Assembly: GCA_027924585.1 (NCBI GenBank)
Contig: BSBM01000994.1
Coordinates: forward strand, 9,369,001-9,433,000
Direction: 5' to 3'
DNA: 64,000 bases
From: Larix kaempferi
Taxonomy: Eukaryota > Streptophyta > Pinopsida > Pinales > Pinaceae
Position 1 is the first letter of the stretch, and each line of letters opens with the position of its first letter. Shown one piece after another: positions 25,372-37,440 of the stretch. The translations under genes were made by a program, and so were the position numbers. The notes below the pieces were generated by a model. The model was not told the origin of the DNA. It was given only the letters and a program-made list of their open reading frames with translations, and ran no database searches.

Positions 25372-25889
25372 GATGTGTTATGAGTAATCTGCAAAATCTA
25401 TCAATGCATAGATCGCATTCTATACAGAGATGTGTTATGAGTAATCTACAAACTCTGTCAATGCATAGATCGCATTCTATACAGAGATGTGTTATGAGCA
25501 ATCTACAAAATATATCAATGCATAGATCGCATTCTATACAGAGATGTGTTATGAGCAATCTGCAAAATCTATCAATGCATCGATTGCATTCTATACAGAT
25601 ATGTGTTATGAGCAATCTGCAAACTCTATCAATGCATAGATCGCATTCTATATAGAGATGTGTTATGAGTAATCTGCAAAATCTATCAATGCATAGATGC
25701 CACTGTATACAGAGATTTGTTATGAGTAATCTGCAAAAGCTATCAATGCATAGATCGCATTCTATACAGAGATGTGTTATGGGTAATATGCAAAATATAT
25801 CAATGCATAGATCACATTCTATACAGAGATGTGTTATGAGTAATCTATCAATGCATAGATCGCACTATGCAGAGACGCAATGTAGATGA
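25372..25889. repeat. 57-bp tandem repeat, array 1
   Basis: About nine units of 57 bp, most starting CATAGATCGCATTCTATACA. Being 19 codons long, the array is open on both strands: plus MSNLQNLSMHRSHSIQRCV, minus CIECDLCIDRFCRLLITHL. Both peptides follow from unit length and lack of stops; neither is a known protein. Confidence 0.9.
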
Positions 25890-26481
25890 AATGCAAACTC
25901 TGTCAATCCATAAGATGCAGAGATTGCACTTCAGAGATGTGTGGTGAAATAGGATACAAACTCTGTCAAATGACTTGTGCAGAGATCGCTTACTGCGATT
26001 CTCTCAAGCAAAGACAACATCTAAACAATTTAGGCAGAGATCATTATAAGCAAGACTCTGTCAAATTATTTGTGCAAAGATCGCTTAGATTCGGCGGATC
26101 AAATATACTAAAGTGCTTGAAGGCTTGAATCCAACTTTCCTCCCAACCATTTGGATCTTTGTCCTGTATATTCTGCCACAGAGAAGCCACTACTGAGTTG
26201 GCAATGAATCCACTAGAATATAGCTTTTTATCAAGGACTCTCTTACTTCCATATATCTTAAGAAACTAAGAATACTCTTAATTTTTCTACCTGGTATTAA
26301 CAACTCATTGAGATTACTCAAAACATTAAGTTTATACCCTTCCTCCATTACTTACACTCAACAAGTACATTTAAGATATTAACTGAGGGTAATATCCCCT
26401 TTTTGGACTTATACCCAAATATGGATATTATGTCCTCAATTTCTTTTCACAACATTATTGAAGAAAGGTCAACATCTTTGC

Positions 26482-26483
<2 letters not shown>

Positions 26484-26514
<31 letters not shown>
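26484..26514. repeat. AT microsatellite
   Basis: Pure (AT)n run of about 31 bases. Confidence 0.9.
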
Positions 26515-26516
<2 letters not shown>

Positions 26517-26789
26517 CTTCTATATTATCTTAACACCACTATCTTCCAAACTAAGAACTATGTCCCTGCTAAATTAGAAATAGAAAAACATTGTAACTTA
26601 TCAACATATTATATAAGTGACAAGATCATTTATCTTAAGAGGGATCACTATCCAACAAGAAACAAATATACAGAGATTGATTTCTAACCCTGTCAACAAT
26701 ATAATACATAAATCGCCCTATGCAAAGATGTGATATGAATAATATACCGATTTTGTCAATCAATGGATTGCATAGATCGCATACCTACA

Positions 26790-27363
26790 TAGATGTGTTA
26801 TGAGTAATCTGCAAAATCTATCAATGCATAGATCGCATTCTATACAGAGATGTGTTATGAGTAATCTACAAACTCTGTCAATGCATAGATCGCATTCTAT
26901 ACAGAGATGTGTTATGAGCAATCTACAAAATATATCAATGCATAGATCGCATTCAATACAGAGATGTGTTATGAGCAATCTACAAAATATATCAATGCAT
27001 AGATCGCATTCTATACAGATATGTGTTATGAGCAATCTGCAAACTCTATCAATGCATAGATCGCAAACTATATAGAGATGTGTTATAAATCTATCAATGC
27101 ATAGATCCCACTGTATACAGAGATTTGTTATGAGTAATCTGCAAAAGCTATCAATGCATAGATCGCATTCTATACAGAGATGTGTTATGAGTAATATGCA
27201 AAATATATCAATGCATAGATCACATTCTATAGAGAGATGTATTATGATCAATCTACAAAATATATCAATGCATAGATCACATTCTATACATAGATGTGTT
27301 ATGAGTAATCTACAAAATCTATCAATGCATAGATCGCACTATGCAGAGACGCAATGTAGATGA
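26790..27363. repeat. 57-bp tandem repeat, array 2
   Basis: About ten units of the same 57-bp repeat, with one unit partly deleted near 27070-27100, which breaks the plus frame but leaves the minus frame open over 163 codons. Confidence 0.9.
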
Positions 27364-28238
27364 AATGCAAACTCTGTCAATCAATAAGATGCAGAGATTG
27401 CACTTCAGAGATGTGTGGGATACAAACTCTGTCAAATGACTTGTGCAGAGATCGCTTACTGCGATTCTCTCAAGCAAAGACAACATCTAAACAATTTAGG
27501 CAGAGATCATTATAAGCAAGACTCTGTCAAATTATTTGTGCAGAGATCGCTTACTGCAATTTAACTCAGTCAAATATATATAATGCAAAGATTTACTTAC
27601 CAACCATTATTTCCAAGGCGTCTTACCAACTCTTTTCACCGAATTCGTATCTCCAGCACAGTCGTTACGAAGGTCGCTTTCTAACTATATTCGTTGCAAA
27701 GATTGCTATCCTCCTATCGCAGAGATTGGTCCTAACACTATTCACAGAAATCATTACAGGGTCGCTTCTCACCCCCTCTCCATTTGACAACGACCATATA
27801 TATACATAAAAATAAATAAATAAAAATCAAGGCTCCTTACTTACCTTGGAACGCCTGCCTAGATAGAGAGGATCCATCATCTGGAGATCGAAACTTAAAA
27901 TCGATATGAGAAGGATCTGTTACATGGCAGCAAACAAGGAGTTTTCTTTTTCAATCAAGGGGACAAAGACCCGAGGAAATCTCCAAGGAGATTCCCCCTA
28001 CATTTTTCATCACTTTAACATCGCTTCAAGTCTTAAGTTACCCCGCCCCTCACTTTGGTTGAGGCTCAACTCCTTTTAAGGAGGTCGCCCTCCCTTCATA
28101 ACCATAAACATTAACTCTCCTTTATTTTTAAAGGGAAGGTCTATAAACTATAGTTTAGACATATATCATTTCTATATACTTATTTCTTTTTGCATATGTA
28201 TATAATACTTTCTTCACACTTCATTCTTTATATGTATA

Positions 28239-28721
28239 AGGCCTTGGCTGGATCGAGTACGTGCTCTTATTCTTGGTTTTGCTCATATTAAATTCACCCA
28301 TATCTACCGTGAATTTAATTCTTCAGCTGATGCTTTGTCAAAATCTTCCCTCAACTCGCTAGATGGTCATATTGTCTTTGATGAATTCCGGGGTGGGACA
28401 TGTGTGGATTCGGGCTCTTTATATTGTTTCTGAGCTGGCCTGGAGTGATTCTCGGTTGCAGAATGGAGGAATTTTTGACATAGTAGTATGTTTTTTGTGC
28501 TGGGAAATTGTACTGAGTAAACTTGCTTTTTTGTCTTTTACCGACAAATTACTGTTTAATGTTGTTGGCTATCTGAAGCTATCTAGTTTGATGGATATGA
28601 TGATCCACGATGGTAGGATTGCAGATATGAATGTTGTTGATACTTATGATGTAACTTTGATTCATTACTCTTGAATAACAAGTTACTTTTTTTCGGCTTG
28701 AAAAAAAAAAAAAAAAAAAAA
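28239..28721 (+). mobile_element. 5'-truncated LINE, RNase H tail only
   Basis: The first frame reads FAHIKFTHIYREFNSSADAL, the C-terminal RNase H block (final Asp in SADA) of plant LINEs. A 3' untranslated part and a 21-A tail (28701-28721) follow. No clear target duplication was found. It sits inside the giant LTR candidate and so inserted later. Confidence 0.75.
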
Positions 28722-28782
28722 GATATTTTCTCACTTTTTAGCTCAAGATGGAATTACTATGCCTCTCCCTCTTGCATATATC

Positions 28783-28809
<27 letters not shown>
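28783..28809. repeat. AT microsatellite
   Basis: (TA)n run close to the LINE tail. Confidence 0.9.
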
Positions 28810-28813
<4 letters not shown>

Positions 28814-29372
28814 CGCATTCATCCTTTGAAAAGTAATTATTCCTTCTCTCAAGGTAGAAGGGAAACTTTTAGCTCTTTTTATGTTATTTGCATCCTTGTT
28901 AAGGATGTAACAATAGAATGATCTCTTAGCTTACATAGGATCATTTAGAAAAATCTATCTTCATACTAGAAGATAAGTCCTATAACTCACTAGAATATTG
29001 GGATGAGCAACCATTCTCCTCAACCTACAATGATGATACTTATAAGTTTTAAGGTCAACAACTAAATTACTTAACTTCCCTCAAGTTCTGGAAGCATTAG
29101 GGATAATACTTGTTAACTAAAGTTAACTTCTCATGGATACCTTGCCATTCACCTCTTTCCCCCCTTGGTGGATTCTTTGCCCCGTTGTTTAGTTGTGTCA
29201 TAACCTTTAGTCTCATAATTCTATAATCAATAATTACAACTTAGGAAGTAAATAACAATACTTACAAGGTTTACTAGTGGGGCCTTGGCCTTGAACTCCT
29301 CACCATAAACAAGTATATAGTTAAATTTTCAATTACAAAAGGATAGGGAAGCAAGAGGGATGTTACATCCCT

Positions 29373-32299
29373 CATCCGGGTCTAATTGCCAAGTAGTAAG
29401 AATTAGTTGAGGATAGGTTTCTTGACTAAACATCTAATACATTTCACCACACTAGTAATCGGTCTCTTTGTCAATTATGCACTTGGTATCCTCATAAATT
29501 GACCTAGAGATTATAACTACATCTTCTTTTGTTTCTTGCTCGTGTGACTTTTCTGTCTCTTAAGAATTGTCTCTATTACCCTCTCTTTTTGACTCCTTGA
29601 TATTTTGGGGAGCATTGTCAACTTGCATTTTCCAATGTACATGCATCCATAAAATATCAGGTGCAATAGTAAAGTGAATCATAAGGCCAATCCTCTCCCT
29701 GGGTCATATGGTGTTATTCCAAAATAAATCTTATGTGTTATCATGGTATTCTGAAACAAGCTACAAAGTGAGGTTGGGGAGGGTGATACATTGTGTATGT
29801 CACATAGCAAGGAGGGCTCATAAGGTATTCACCTTGTTGGCCAATATATTATCGCGTTCATTCATAAATGGGGCATTTTTAATTGTGAAAAATAAGTTCG
29901 ATATATTGTAGGTATTGGAGGGGGGAGGGGATTAAGGTATGAGGGGTTTGTAGGAATTGTGGGGGGGTGTATAAAAAGGGGTTTCTATTAAAAATATGTA
30001 ATATCTCGTTAAAATAGGGTTTTTTAAATTGGAAATATGTATTGGGAGGGGGGGCTCAATCAAAGGATTCTAGTAGGTATCTATCAATATCTAGTAAAAT
30101 TAAGGGTATTATTTAATATCCCATGAATGAAGGCACTATGGCATGGTCTAGCTCACTGAAGACCCCGTGGGAGGGCTGAACTTGAGAATTCCATACTATG
30201 GCCATTCCACCTAACAATAATTTGTACTACGTTCCACACCTTTCTTTATAGCTCCTGTTTACTTTCAAGATCACTATGCCATGTTAGTGTGATGTCCCCT
30301 AATGTTAATGTGATGTCCCCTAAATTGGGATCAAGAATCTTTAGATCTATTGTTGGGTTGAGATGTGCATGCAGTTACTGTTAGTGTTATTTTGGGTATT
30401 TTACTGTTTTGGTCTAATTGAAACCATATATATTTTTGCATACAAATTTTCATTGTGAGTTTCAAGTTAATGAAAAGGACTACACCATGGAAATTACATG
30501 CCATGAGCTAGTACTAGTTCCATTAAATAAAAAAATATTGAATTATTAGGATATCGTGGAAATTATTTGATTGTAAAAGCGTGATGTGTCTAAGGCACTT
30601 TAAGGAAATCACATGTTCCCAATTGCACTGCAAGATCATAAGATGAAGGGATTGGACCTAGGGTTTCTCAATGGAAAATTGATGATCTTGATTAATTCCA
30701 TATTGTTTGATTCAGTCACATTTTCAACCTCTTATATGATAGAGGATTCATTCAAGCATGTTTTTATTATAAAAAGTAGATTTTTAGGTTTGAAGCTTTT
30801 GTGGTGACGACTTTCAACAGTCAGTTCAAAAGGGTTTTCCATGTATTTTATTTGGGATGTATGGAATCCAAGTTAGAATAATACACTTCCAAAACAATAT
30901 GATTAACAATTATTTAGGTGGCCTCAAATCCATGTGTTCTAAACTATCTTGATTTCTTTGTACTGTTTTTTAGTGTAAGTTGTCTTGCTAAATTCATCAA
31001 TATGATCTCTTCTTCACTTGAATTGATGAATCAGATATCCAGATTAGAATGTATGAGGGCTACATAAATCCAAGAAGTATTGCATGAATTCCATACACTA
31101 AAAACCAAGTGCCATTAATTGAGAATGGAAAATAAAAGCCAATGAGAAGAATTGTCAACCTGCATGGCAAGGGAATCAATATTCACACATAAAGATCATT
31201 GCCAAGTGGATTGATTGTCGAATAGACATAATTCTCCCTCTCATAACTCTAGAGTGATAGAGTGCAGGGTGAGTTGACCAAAATGCCGATCTAGAAGAAA
31301 ATGGCAACTTTGGTACACCTAGGAGTGGCCGAATGAATGTTTATGGAACAAGCGATTGAAAGTTCATTTATTTGTTGATAATTGCAAACCAAATATTATT
31401 GTATGGGAATAAGACAGTAGTTGTAGTGGAAGTGTTCCTCCTGTCATCTTAAATCCAACTTAGAAGCATTTGTTAGAGATCCACTAGCAGTTGCAAGGCT
31501 AGCATATGTTGGTGCAGTTCTGCCCTTGCTTGAAGTAGCTCACTCGCTTGGGCAATCTATCTAATCTTGGATGGACTCGGGGCTCTAATCTGTAGCCCAG
31601 GCCCCAAAGAAATTCAATAGGATCTTATTCAAATGATGTAATAAGGAAAGCGAGGGAAACTGTCTTATATGCCAATGCAACTTAAAAATGCAAATATTCA
31701 TAGAAGTCTTATTAAGGTGAAAAATTGAACTCAATCTAGTCATTATAGTACGGGACACTAAGGGTCCTCCTATTTATAATGCTAGATGAGATCAGTCTTA
31801 TTGATTGGTGTCATTATTTGGTTGTTTAGGAAGAGTATCCTCATTGGATTTAGAATTATAATTAGATTGCGATATAATCTAAACCATAAAAAGTTGTGTA
31901 GGGTTGTAGACATGTTCCTTAAATTAGCACTAGAAGCATTAATATAGCGATTTGAGGTTGAAGATTAGTTTTTTGGATAAACATGTGGTTAGTGCTTTTG
32001 GTTTGTGGCATTTTTTATTTCTCCTCTTCCTTGGCACTCCTATCATTTAATTAACCTTTTTAACTAGATTGAATGATTACCTTTATATTTATAGCTTCAA
32101 ATGACTCTACTCTAATTTATCCTCCTAATTGCAAGTGTGTTTCATATTGCAAGATACCTTGATCTTGCTTAGGAGGACACAAGACATTAGTTTATTTACA
32201 TGAAGCCAAGGTAAAATATTATAGAGAGTGATAGGCAAGAAATTATAAAAGGGGCTCTTAGTGAAGCCAAATCCCATAAAAGGGAAAATAAAGCAAGTT
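29373..32299. other. AT-rich sequence without a recognised gene
   Basis: Contains G-rich patches near 29920-30050, a short direct duplication GTGATGTCCCCTAA near 30289-30320, and unremarkable short frames. TGTGATGTCCCC could be an LTR start but no partner was found. Confidence 0.4.
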
Positions 32300-33230
32300 T
32301 ATGTCCTTCAATTTTAAAGGTAGAGGATGCTTACAAAATACCACCCTTGAGGATGAATTTGCTTAAATCAAAATTGTACTTGATTTTTTTACAAGAAACA
32401 ATGAACGAGGCAAAGGTATGCATTCCACATTGTTCAAAATTGTTTTGGGAGTTTAGAGCCCTAAGTTCAATAGTCATTCATGTGGCCTAATAGTTTGATG
32501 GAGCTCATATTTTTGTTTTAAGAAAGTATCTTATCTAAACTATGCCATTCAAGTCTCACCAAAATCAAAAGAATTTAATATAGTTTATCTTTCCTAAATA
32601 TTTATTGGATTTCTCCAAACATAAAAGTGTTTTAGGAGGAGTTGGTGGGGGCAAGGGTCTTGGATATACCAAATTTGGTTTTAGGAGGAGATACAAATTT
32701 GATCCTTTCTCACCATGAGATATGGAGGGATATTGCTAGAAGAGACTCCTCAATTGAGTTCTTCTCCTATATATTTCAATCCAGACTTCTTGTTTATATT
32801 GAACCTATTTATGCCCCAGGCACCTAGAGCAATCATAAGGTAGGTTCTAGTTCCATTCCAAAGAGATTGGACTAGCTTATGGTCAAGGATGATCTCATAG
32901 TAGCTCCATATTGTTATATAACCTTTATCATGAAGGTAGGAGGGTCTGAACATTTACCAGTATTCCTAGAAATGAGATTAGGAGGTAAGAATAATACTTA
33001 TTGGTTGAATAGGAGTTGTTATGGGTTGAAAAGAAAATGCAACATGGGGAGTAAGGAGTTTTGCAAGTCCATAGCAAAAACTAGTGGCGAACCCCTTTGG
33101 TATGTGAAAATATGTAACAATGCAAAAATATTGAATGTTAAGATGATAATTTCAATGATGAGGTGGCACATGAACACACCAAAAACCTACATAAATGTAA
33201 AACTAGTTTGGTAAAAATGGAATAAATATG
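32300..33230 (+). pseudogene. LINE endonuclease remnant
   Basis: Scattered frames read KLYLIFLQETM (endonuclease Glu motif), IPNLVLGGDTNLILSHHEIW (GGDxN motif with catalytic Asp and Asn), RDSSIEFFSYIFQSRLLVYI, and SEHLPVFLEM (the SDHxP motif altered to SEHLP). Their order matches the EEP domain of an L1 element of a different family from the one at 14-20 kb. At least two stops and frameshifts separate the pieces. RT and RNase H are absent and no tail or target duplication is visible. Confidence 0.65.
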
Positions 33231-33880
33231 TGGTTAACTCTACTCCACCGAATGGTCTTCTTTTAATGCTATTTATCAAAGCCCCTTGTGGCTTCTCTTG
33301 TCTATCACATAATTCACTTCACAAAGAACAAGGAAAATGAGATGTATGAAATTGAGGAAGGCTATAAATTCATTGCATATGCAGGTATTATAGTTCGTGG
33401 CTTGAAATGTTGGTTTTATTTTCTAATAGATGGAAGTATTGTGCATTTATGGCTACCTACTACACTTGGATATCTAACTAGGAAGTAGTATCAACTTCTA
33501 TGTGTCACATCTCAATTGATTTATGTAATGGTTGGTTAGGCTTGTAGGCTACATATGGTTTCACATAGTGAATAAATCTATACAATATATCGCACCATGT
33601 ATGTAGATACAAAAGGTAGATAGCACATGAAAGGTAAATAACTAAACGACATAAAAAAAAGACAAATTCATGAGTATTACGTACCTTTGAGTACAATTGA
33701 TGCAGCCTCTCCACATAGGCTACTGATCAGTTGGAATTCATAGTGTAAAGTCCTGTAGAAATCAAATAATCATGAAATGTTTTATTCATGGTAAAGAATT
33801 TAAGAAATAGACATGTATTTCAAAATTCACAAGAGCCTATAATACATAAGAATAAATACCTCATTGAGATCCTCTTTGTT
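33231..33880. other. No gene recognised
   Basis: AT-rich. An open frame at 33505-33714 on the minus strand has no recognisable motif. Confidence 0.3.
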
Positions 33881-33985
33881 TCGAGAATAATTTAATATTC
33901 TCTAATGAACAAGGCCAACCACGTGAAGGTGGAAGCTCTTATGGCCCCTCCCCCCTCACATCACTCTCAATTCCCCATACCCAAT
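33881..33985 (-). repeat. Short conserved segment, possible exon (copy B)
   Basis: The minus strand begins near GTATGGGGAATTGAGAGTGA, passes through a G run and reads ELPPSRGWPCSLENIKLFSK in one frame. A homologous segment lies at about 49620-49730 just after the tnp2 pseudogene. Conservation at both sites while their flanks differ, and a GT after the conserved part, suggest an exon of a CACTA second gene. Confidence 0.45.
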
Positions 33986-34439
33986 GCATGTACTTGAAAA
34001 TAATTAAATTTATGTGCAAACATGTGGATTTTTTCATAAAGAAACATTGAGCATTCATTCATTAAAATATAACATTCATTAATTCACTCATTCATTCATT
34101 AGGCAAAATATAATGCATGACATTATATTATCAAAAATAAGTTTTCATAGTGTTTTTTCAGTCACTTCTTTCTAGGTTTTCTTTCTTTTGACAAAATCAA
34201 CAATCAACTCATCTTCTACAACTTCCTGTTCAGTTCTTATGGCGTCTACAATTTGTCGTACTGTCTGCCTAGTAGTGTACTCATGACATGGAGGTTGCTG
34301 CAAGGGATAGGGTTTTGCTACAATAAAGTAAAAATGTTACATTGATATCTTTTGTTATTATAATGACAAGTATTTCATTAATAAAAAAAACATTAGAGAG
34401 GTGTTGTTTACGTGATGGGGCCACATGATGTACTTCATC

Positions 34440-35510
34440 TTACTGTCTAGGCTCATCTTGTATAGGATGACCCTCTACATGCTCTGCAGCTGAAACATGA
34501 AAAAGTACAATTAATACACCATTTGCAATGCAATATTTTAAACTATAACATATGAATACACTCATTACCAAGATTCGAAGTATGACCTTCAATGGGTTGT
34601 TCTCCATCCTCGGCATTAAGTGCATCGTTGCTTTCCTGCTCAAAACAGACTCAATATTTTAAGGCCAAAATTTATAACAAATAGATTGCACAAGTAATCG
34701 ATCTTAAATAAACTTCATTGATTTTATTTACCTGCACGCAAGATGGATCACCGGAAGATAGTGTTTTCCCATACAAGATTTTTCGGCATTCAACAATGGC
34801 TCCAAAGTCGTGCTGGAAGCCAAGCTTCAAGTCTTTCGTCGTTGGCACTTCCTTGAATCGATCGCCTACAAATTTGCATAAGATGATGAATTTAGCTTTT
34901 ATGGTGCAATAAAAAAAATAAAATTTGCAATTTATTATTTGAATGCAATATTGGTTTTATTGATACTTACAATCTGTGCCGCCAAATTCGAATAACCACC
35001 ATGCCCAAGCTTGTGTTGTCCAATTTTTTCCTATCTTCCCTTTGTGGCCTTTGATGTGTCTAACAGCCTATGAAAAGGTTGAAATACGTTAGATGTTGCA
35101 AATTTGATCTAAAAATAAATAGTAATAAACTTATAATTACGTTGTTGAAAGTATTGCATACCTTCCTGTGCCCGGTGGTAACTTTCCTTCTTTTATCAAA
35201 TCCCTCTCCTTTCCATCTTCCACCAGGGCCTTCCACTCCCTTCCTGGAATCATTGGAGGGTGCTCATACCTAGGTTTCCTCTCTATATGAACCCTATATT
35301 GGTCCCTCACAATCTTCATATGTTGGCCAGCTTACTTGAGGAACTCTGCTCGGTTGAAGGTCTCACTGCTGAACAGGCCAACCAAGCGATTAGTGAGCTC
35401 GTCTTTTAAATTTTTACTTCGTTTATCCCACCTTGTGTGGATGGTGGTACCAAATATCTCCAATGACAAATCATTTAGATGTTTATAAAAAACATCATTT
35501 CCTGCAAGAC
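34440..35510 (-). pseudogene. Downstream exons of a CACTA-associated gene
   Basis: Reading leftward, exon-like blocks separated by AT-rich introns encode FGTTIHTRWDKRSKNLKDEL, then HPPMIPGREWKALVEDGKE with PPGTGR, then GKIGKNWTTQAWAWWLFEFG, then VPTTKDLKLGFQHDFGAIVE, and an acidic tail. One stop interrupts the first block. The basic-aromatic pattern with PP.IP..EW..LV resembles plant Ptta/En/Spm transposase (Transposase_24) proteins, but I cannot confirm this by eye. With the SET part at 37.4-38.2 kb and the exon array between, it probably forms one gene. No function is claimed. Confidence 0.4.
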
Positions 35511-35559
35511 AATCATGTCATCATTAGTTGAAAAAGAATGTTTTATGAATAAATTTCAA

Positions 35560-36293
35560 TCATATTATAAACAATAACTTAAACATTATATAAATATGTG
35601 GGATCTTCTCTATATTTATGGGAATGATATCTTTGTCCACCAAAAATGTGGTCTCTAGTGTAACCGTGCTAGTGACATGGGAAGATCCTGGAAATGTTGC
35701 TTGAACAATATCAATACTAGGCTCTGCATTGACCCCATGTTCTGCACGATCTGGCGTGCGCTGGCCACTAGAGAGTGCACTCACATCTGGCCTCGAGGGT
35801 GTCACAGAATGTGTTTCCGAATATTCAGTCGACAAAAATGGCACATAAGATGCAAGTTGGGTCATATGCTCATGTGACAACTCTCCACGACCATCACTAG
35901 TATTAACACCCCGCTGACCACTAGTATGTGGACGCAAAAACTCCTATAAATACAAATCATATTTTTGTTCATGATCATATACAAGTACAAATTATAAAAT
36001 CCTAAATGAATTTATCTTCTAATTCAAGATCCTGCAACTTAGTCTCAAGTCTTGAGATCTCTTCACCAAAACATCAAGCTTTGCTCTAATCTCATATGTC
36101 TATGGCTGAATGAATAGCAGACAAAGGATATCCTCATTAATTTTCTTAAGGTCTTCTCTATCATATTAATTGGATCTAGCGAATATGTGATGTCAGCATT
36201 GCGCATGAGCTCATCCACATCAATAACTGTTGATTGCTCTGATGCTAGATCAAACCCTGAATCAATAGCTTGCAACAAAAATATATAAAACAT
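35560..36293 (-). pseudogene. Middle exons of the same gene
   Basis: Two open blocks: 36293-36063, with an acceptor-like TTTTGTTGCAAG before IDSGFDLASEQSTVIDVDEL, and 35937-35560, a serine/threonine-rich stretch (PFLSTEYSETHSVTPSRPDV) ending before an AT-rich intron. The first block starts with the same acceptor sequence as the exon array just upstream, which ties them together. No domain is recognised. Confidence 0.4.
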
Positions 36294-36370
36294 TACTGAA
36301 ATGAAAGGAATAGATTGAGGAAAAAAACATATTTCTCATATTTAATTTGTACAATTATAATGAGGTATAC

Positions 36371-36430
36371 CTTCTACCTCGAGGTTGATGTCGTCTGATC
36401 GACAGCCAGGGACTTGCCCCGATCAGCACC
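36371..36430 (-). repeat. Exon-like tandem unit 6 (60 nt)
   Basis: Bounded by TTTTGTTGTAG before and GTATAC after on the minus strand. Encodes GADRGKSLAVDQTTSTSR then a TAG and one more codon. Confidence 0.55.
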
Positions 36431-36543
36431 CTACAACAAAAATGTAGAAAACATTATCAAAATGAAACCAATATACTCAAGAAAAAAAATAATAAAAAAA
36501 GATATTGCTCATATTATATTTGTACAATTACAATGAGGTATAC

Positions 36544-36606
36544 CTGATGCCTCGAGGATGGTGTACTCCTCTGATCAACGGCCGGGGACTTGCCCCGATC
36601 ACTACC
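36544..36606 (-). repeat. Exon-like tandem unit 5 (63 nt)
   Basis: Minus strand: acceptor TTTTGTTGCAG, then GSDRGKSPAVDQRSTPSSRH plus Q, then donor CAG|GTATAC. No stop. Confidence 0.6.
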
Positions 36607-36721
36607 CTGCAACAAAAATGTATAAAACGTTATCGAAATGAAACCAATATACTCACCTAAAAAACATAATAAAAAAAACATATTGCTCATATTATATTTC
36701 TACAATTACAATAAGGTATAC

Positions 36722-36784
36722 CTGCTACCTCGAGGATGGTGTACTCCTCTAATCAATTGTTGGGGAAATGCCCCGATCACTACC
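36722..36784 (-). repeat. Exon-like tandem unit 4 (63 nt)
   Basis: Same borders (acceptor TCGTAG, donor CAG|GTATAC); reads GSDRGISPTIDxRSTPSSR with one stop where unit 5 has Gln. Confidence 0.5.
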
Positions 36785-36898
36785 CTACGACAAAAATATA
36801 GAATTCATTATCTAAATGAAACCAATATACTCACAAAAAAAAATAAAAATAAAAAATATTGTGCATATTATAGTTGTACAAATTACAATGAGGTATAC

Positions 36899-36958
36899 CT
36901 ACTGCCTCGAGGCTGGTCTTGTCTGATCTACTGCTAGGGAGTTGCCCTGATCAGCACC
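36899..36958 (-). repeat. Exon-like tandem unit 3 (60 nt)
   Basis: Acceptor TTTTGTTGCAG, donor TAG|GTATAC; 60-nt form like units 2 and 6, lacking one codon. Confidence 0.5.
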
Positions 36959-37072
36959 CTGCAACAAAAATATAGAAAACATAACTGAAATGAAACCAAT
37001 ATGCTCACGAAAAAAACATAATAAGAAAACATATTGCTCATATTTAATTTGTACAATTACAATGAGGTATAC

Positions 37073-37132
37073 ATGTTGCCTCGAGGTTGATGTCGTCTGA
37101 TCAACAGCCGGGTAGTTCCCCCGATCAGAACC
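37073..37132 (-). repeat. Exon-like tandem unit 2 (60 nt)
   Basis: Acceptor TTTTGTTGTAG, donor CAT|GTATAC; 60-nt form. Confidence 0.5.
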
Positions 37133-37237
37133 CTACAACAAAAATATAGAAAACATTATCTAAACGAAACCAATATACTCACGAAAAAAAAAAACATTTT
37201 TCTCATATTATATTTGTACAGTTACAATGAGGTATAC

Positions 37238-37300
37238 CTGCTGCCTCGAGGGTGGTGTACTCCTCTGATCAATTGTTGGGGACTTTCCCTAATCACTACC
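37238..37300 (-). repeat. Exon-like tandem unit 1 (63 nt)
   Basis: Acceptor altered (TTCACAG), donor CAG|GTATAC; 63-nt form. It is the unit nearest to the SET part. Confidence 0.5.
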
Positions 37301-37440
37301 CTGTGAAACAAATATAGAAAATTTTAACAAAATTATAACAATAGATTCACGAAAAATACATCATGATATTAGATTCATTAATTAAAGGTTGGGTAAAATG
37401 TTAGATGTACCACTCCCATAGTAACAACGTTTGTATCTAT

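Larger units (their letters stand above)
24673..26096. repeat. Tandem duplication, copy 1 (1.42 kb)
   Basis: GGATCAAATATACTAAAGTG at 24673 recurs at 26097 and the two copies stay nearly identical over their whole length, including the AT microsatellite and the 57-bp array. Confidence 0.9.
26097..27550. repeat. Tandem duplication, copy 2
   Basis: Direct repeat of copy 1 with few substitutions, an extra or altered 57-bp unit and a longer AT run (26484-26514). Confidence 0.9.
23554..29367. mobile_element. Candidate giant solo LTR, 5.8 kb
   Basis: The segment begins TGTAACA (23554) and ends TGTTACA (29361-29367), a perfect 7-bp terminal inverted repeat of the TG...CA kind, and is flanked by identical 5-bp sequences TCCCT at 23549-23553 and 29368-29372. 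No gag or pol domain lies inside, which fits a solo LTR left by recombination between the two LTRs of an element. It contains a 1.42-kb tandem duplication, two 57-bp repeat arrays and a LINE fragment, so about 3.9 kb would remain without the extra copy and the LINE. Chance coincidence of ends is possible. Confidence 0.5.

Noticed and set aside
25340-27363. Cys-rich and His/Arg-rich open frames over the 57-bp arrays as protein genes
   Set aside because: Openness on both strands follows from the 57-bp unit; no start context, no domain, and plus-strand unit loss breaks the frame.
28363-28674. 103-codon open frame over the LINE tail
   Set aside because: It is out of phase with the RNase H fragment that explains the region.
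36371-37300. CRISPR-like array because of regular repeats
   Set aside because: Units of about 175 bp with splice-like borders in a plant genome; repeats and spacers do not have CRISPR sizes.
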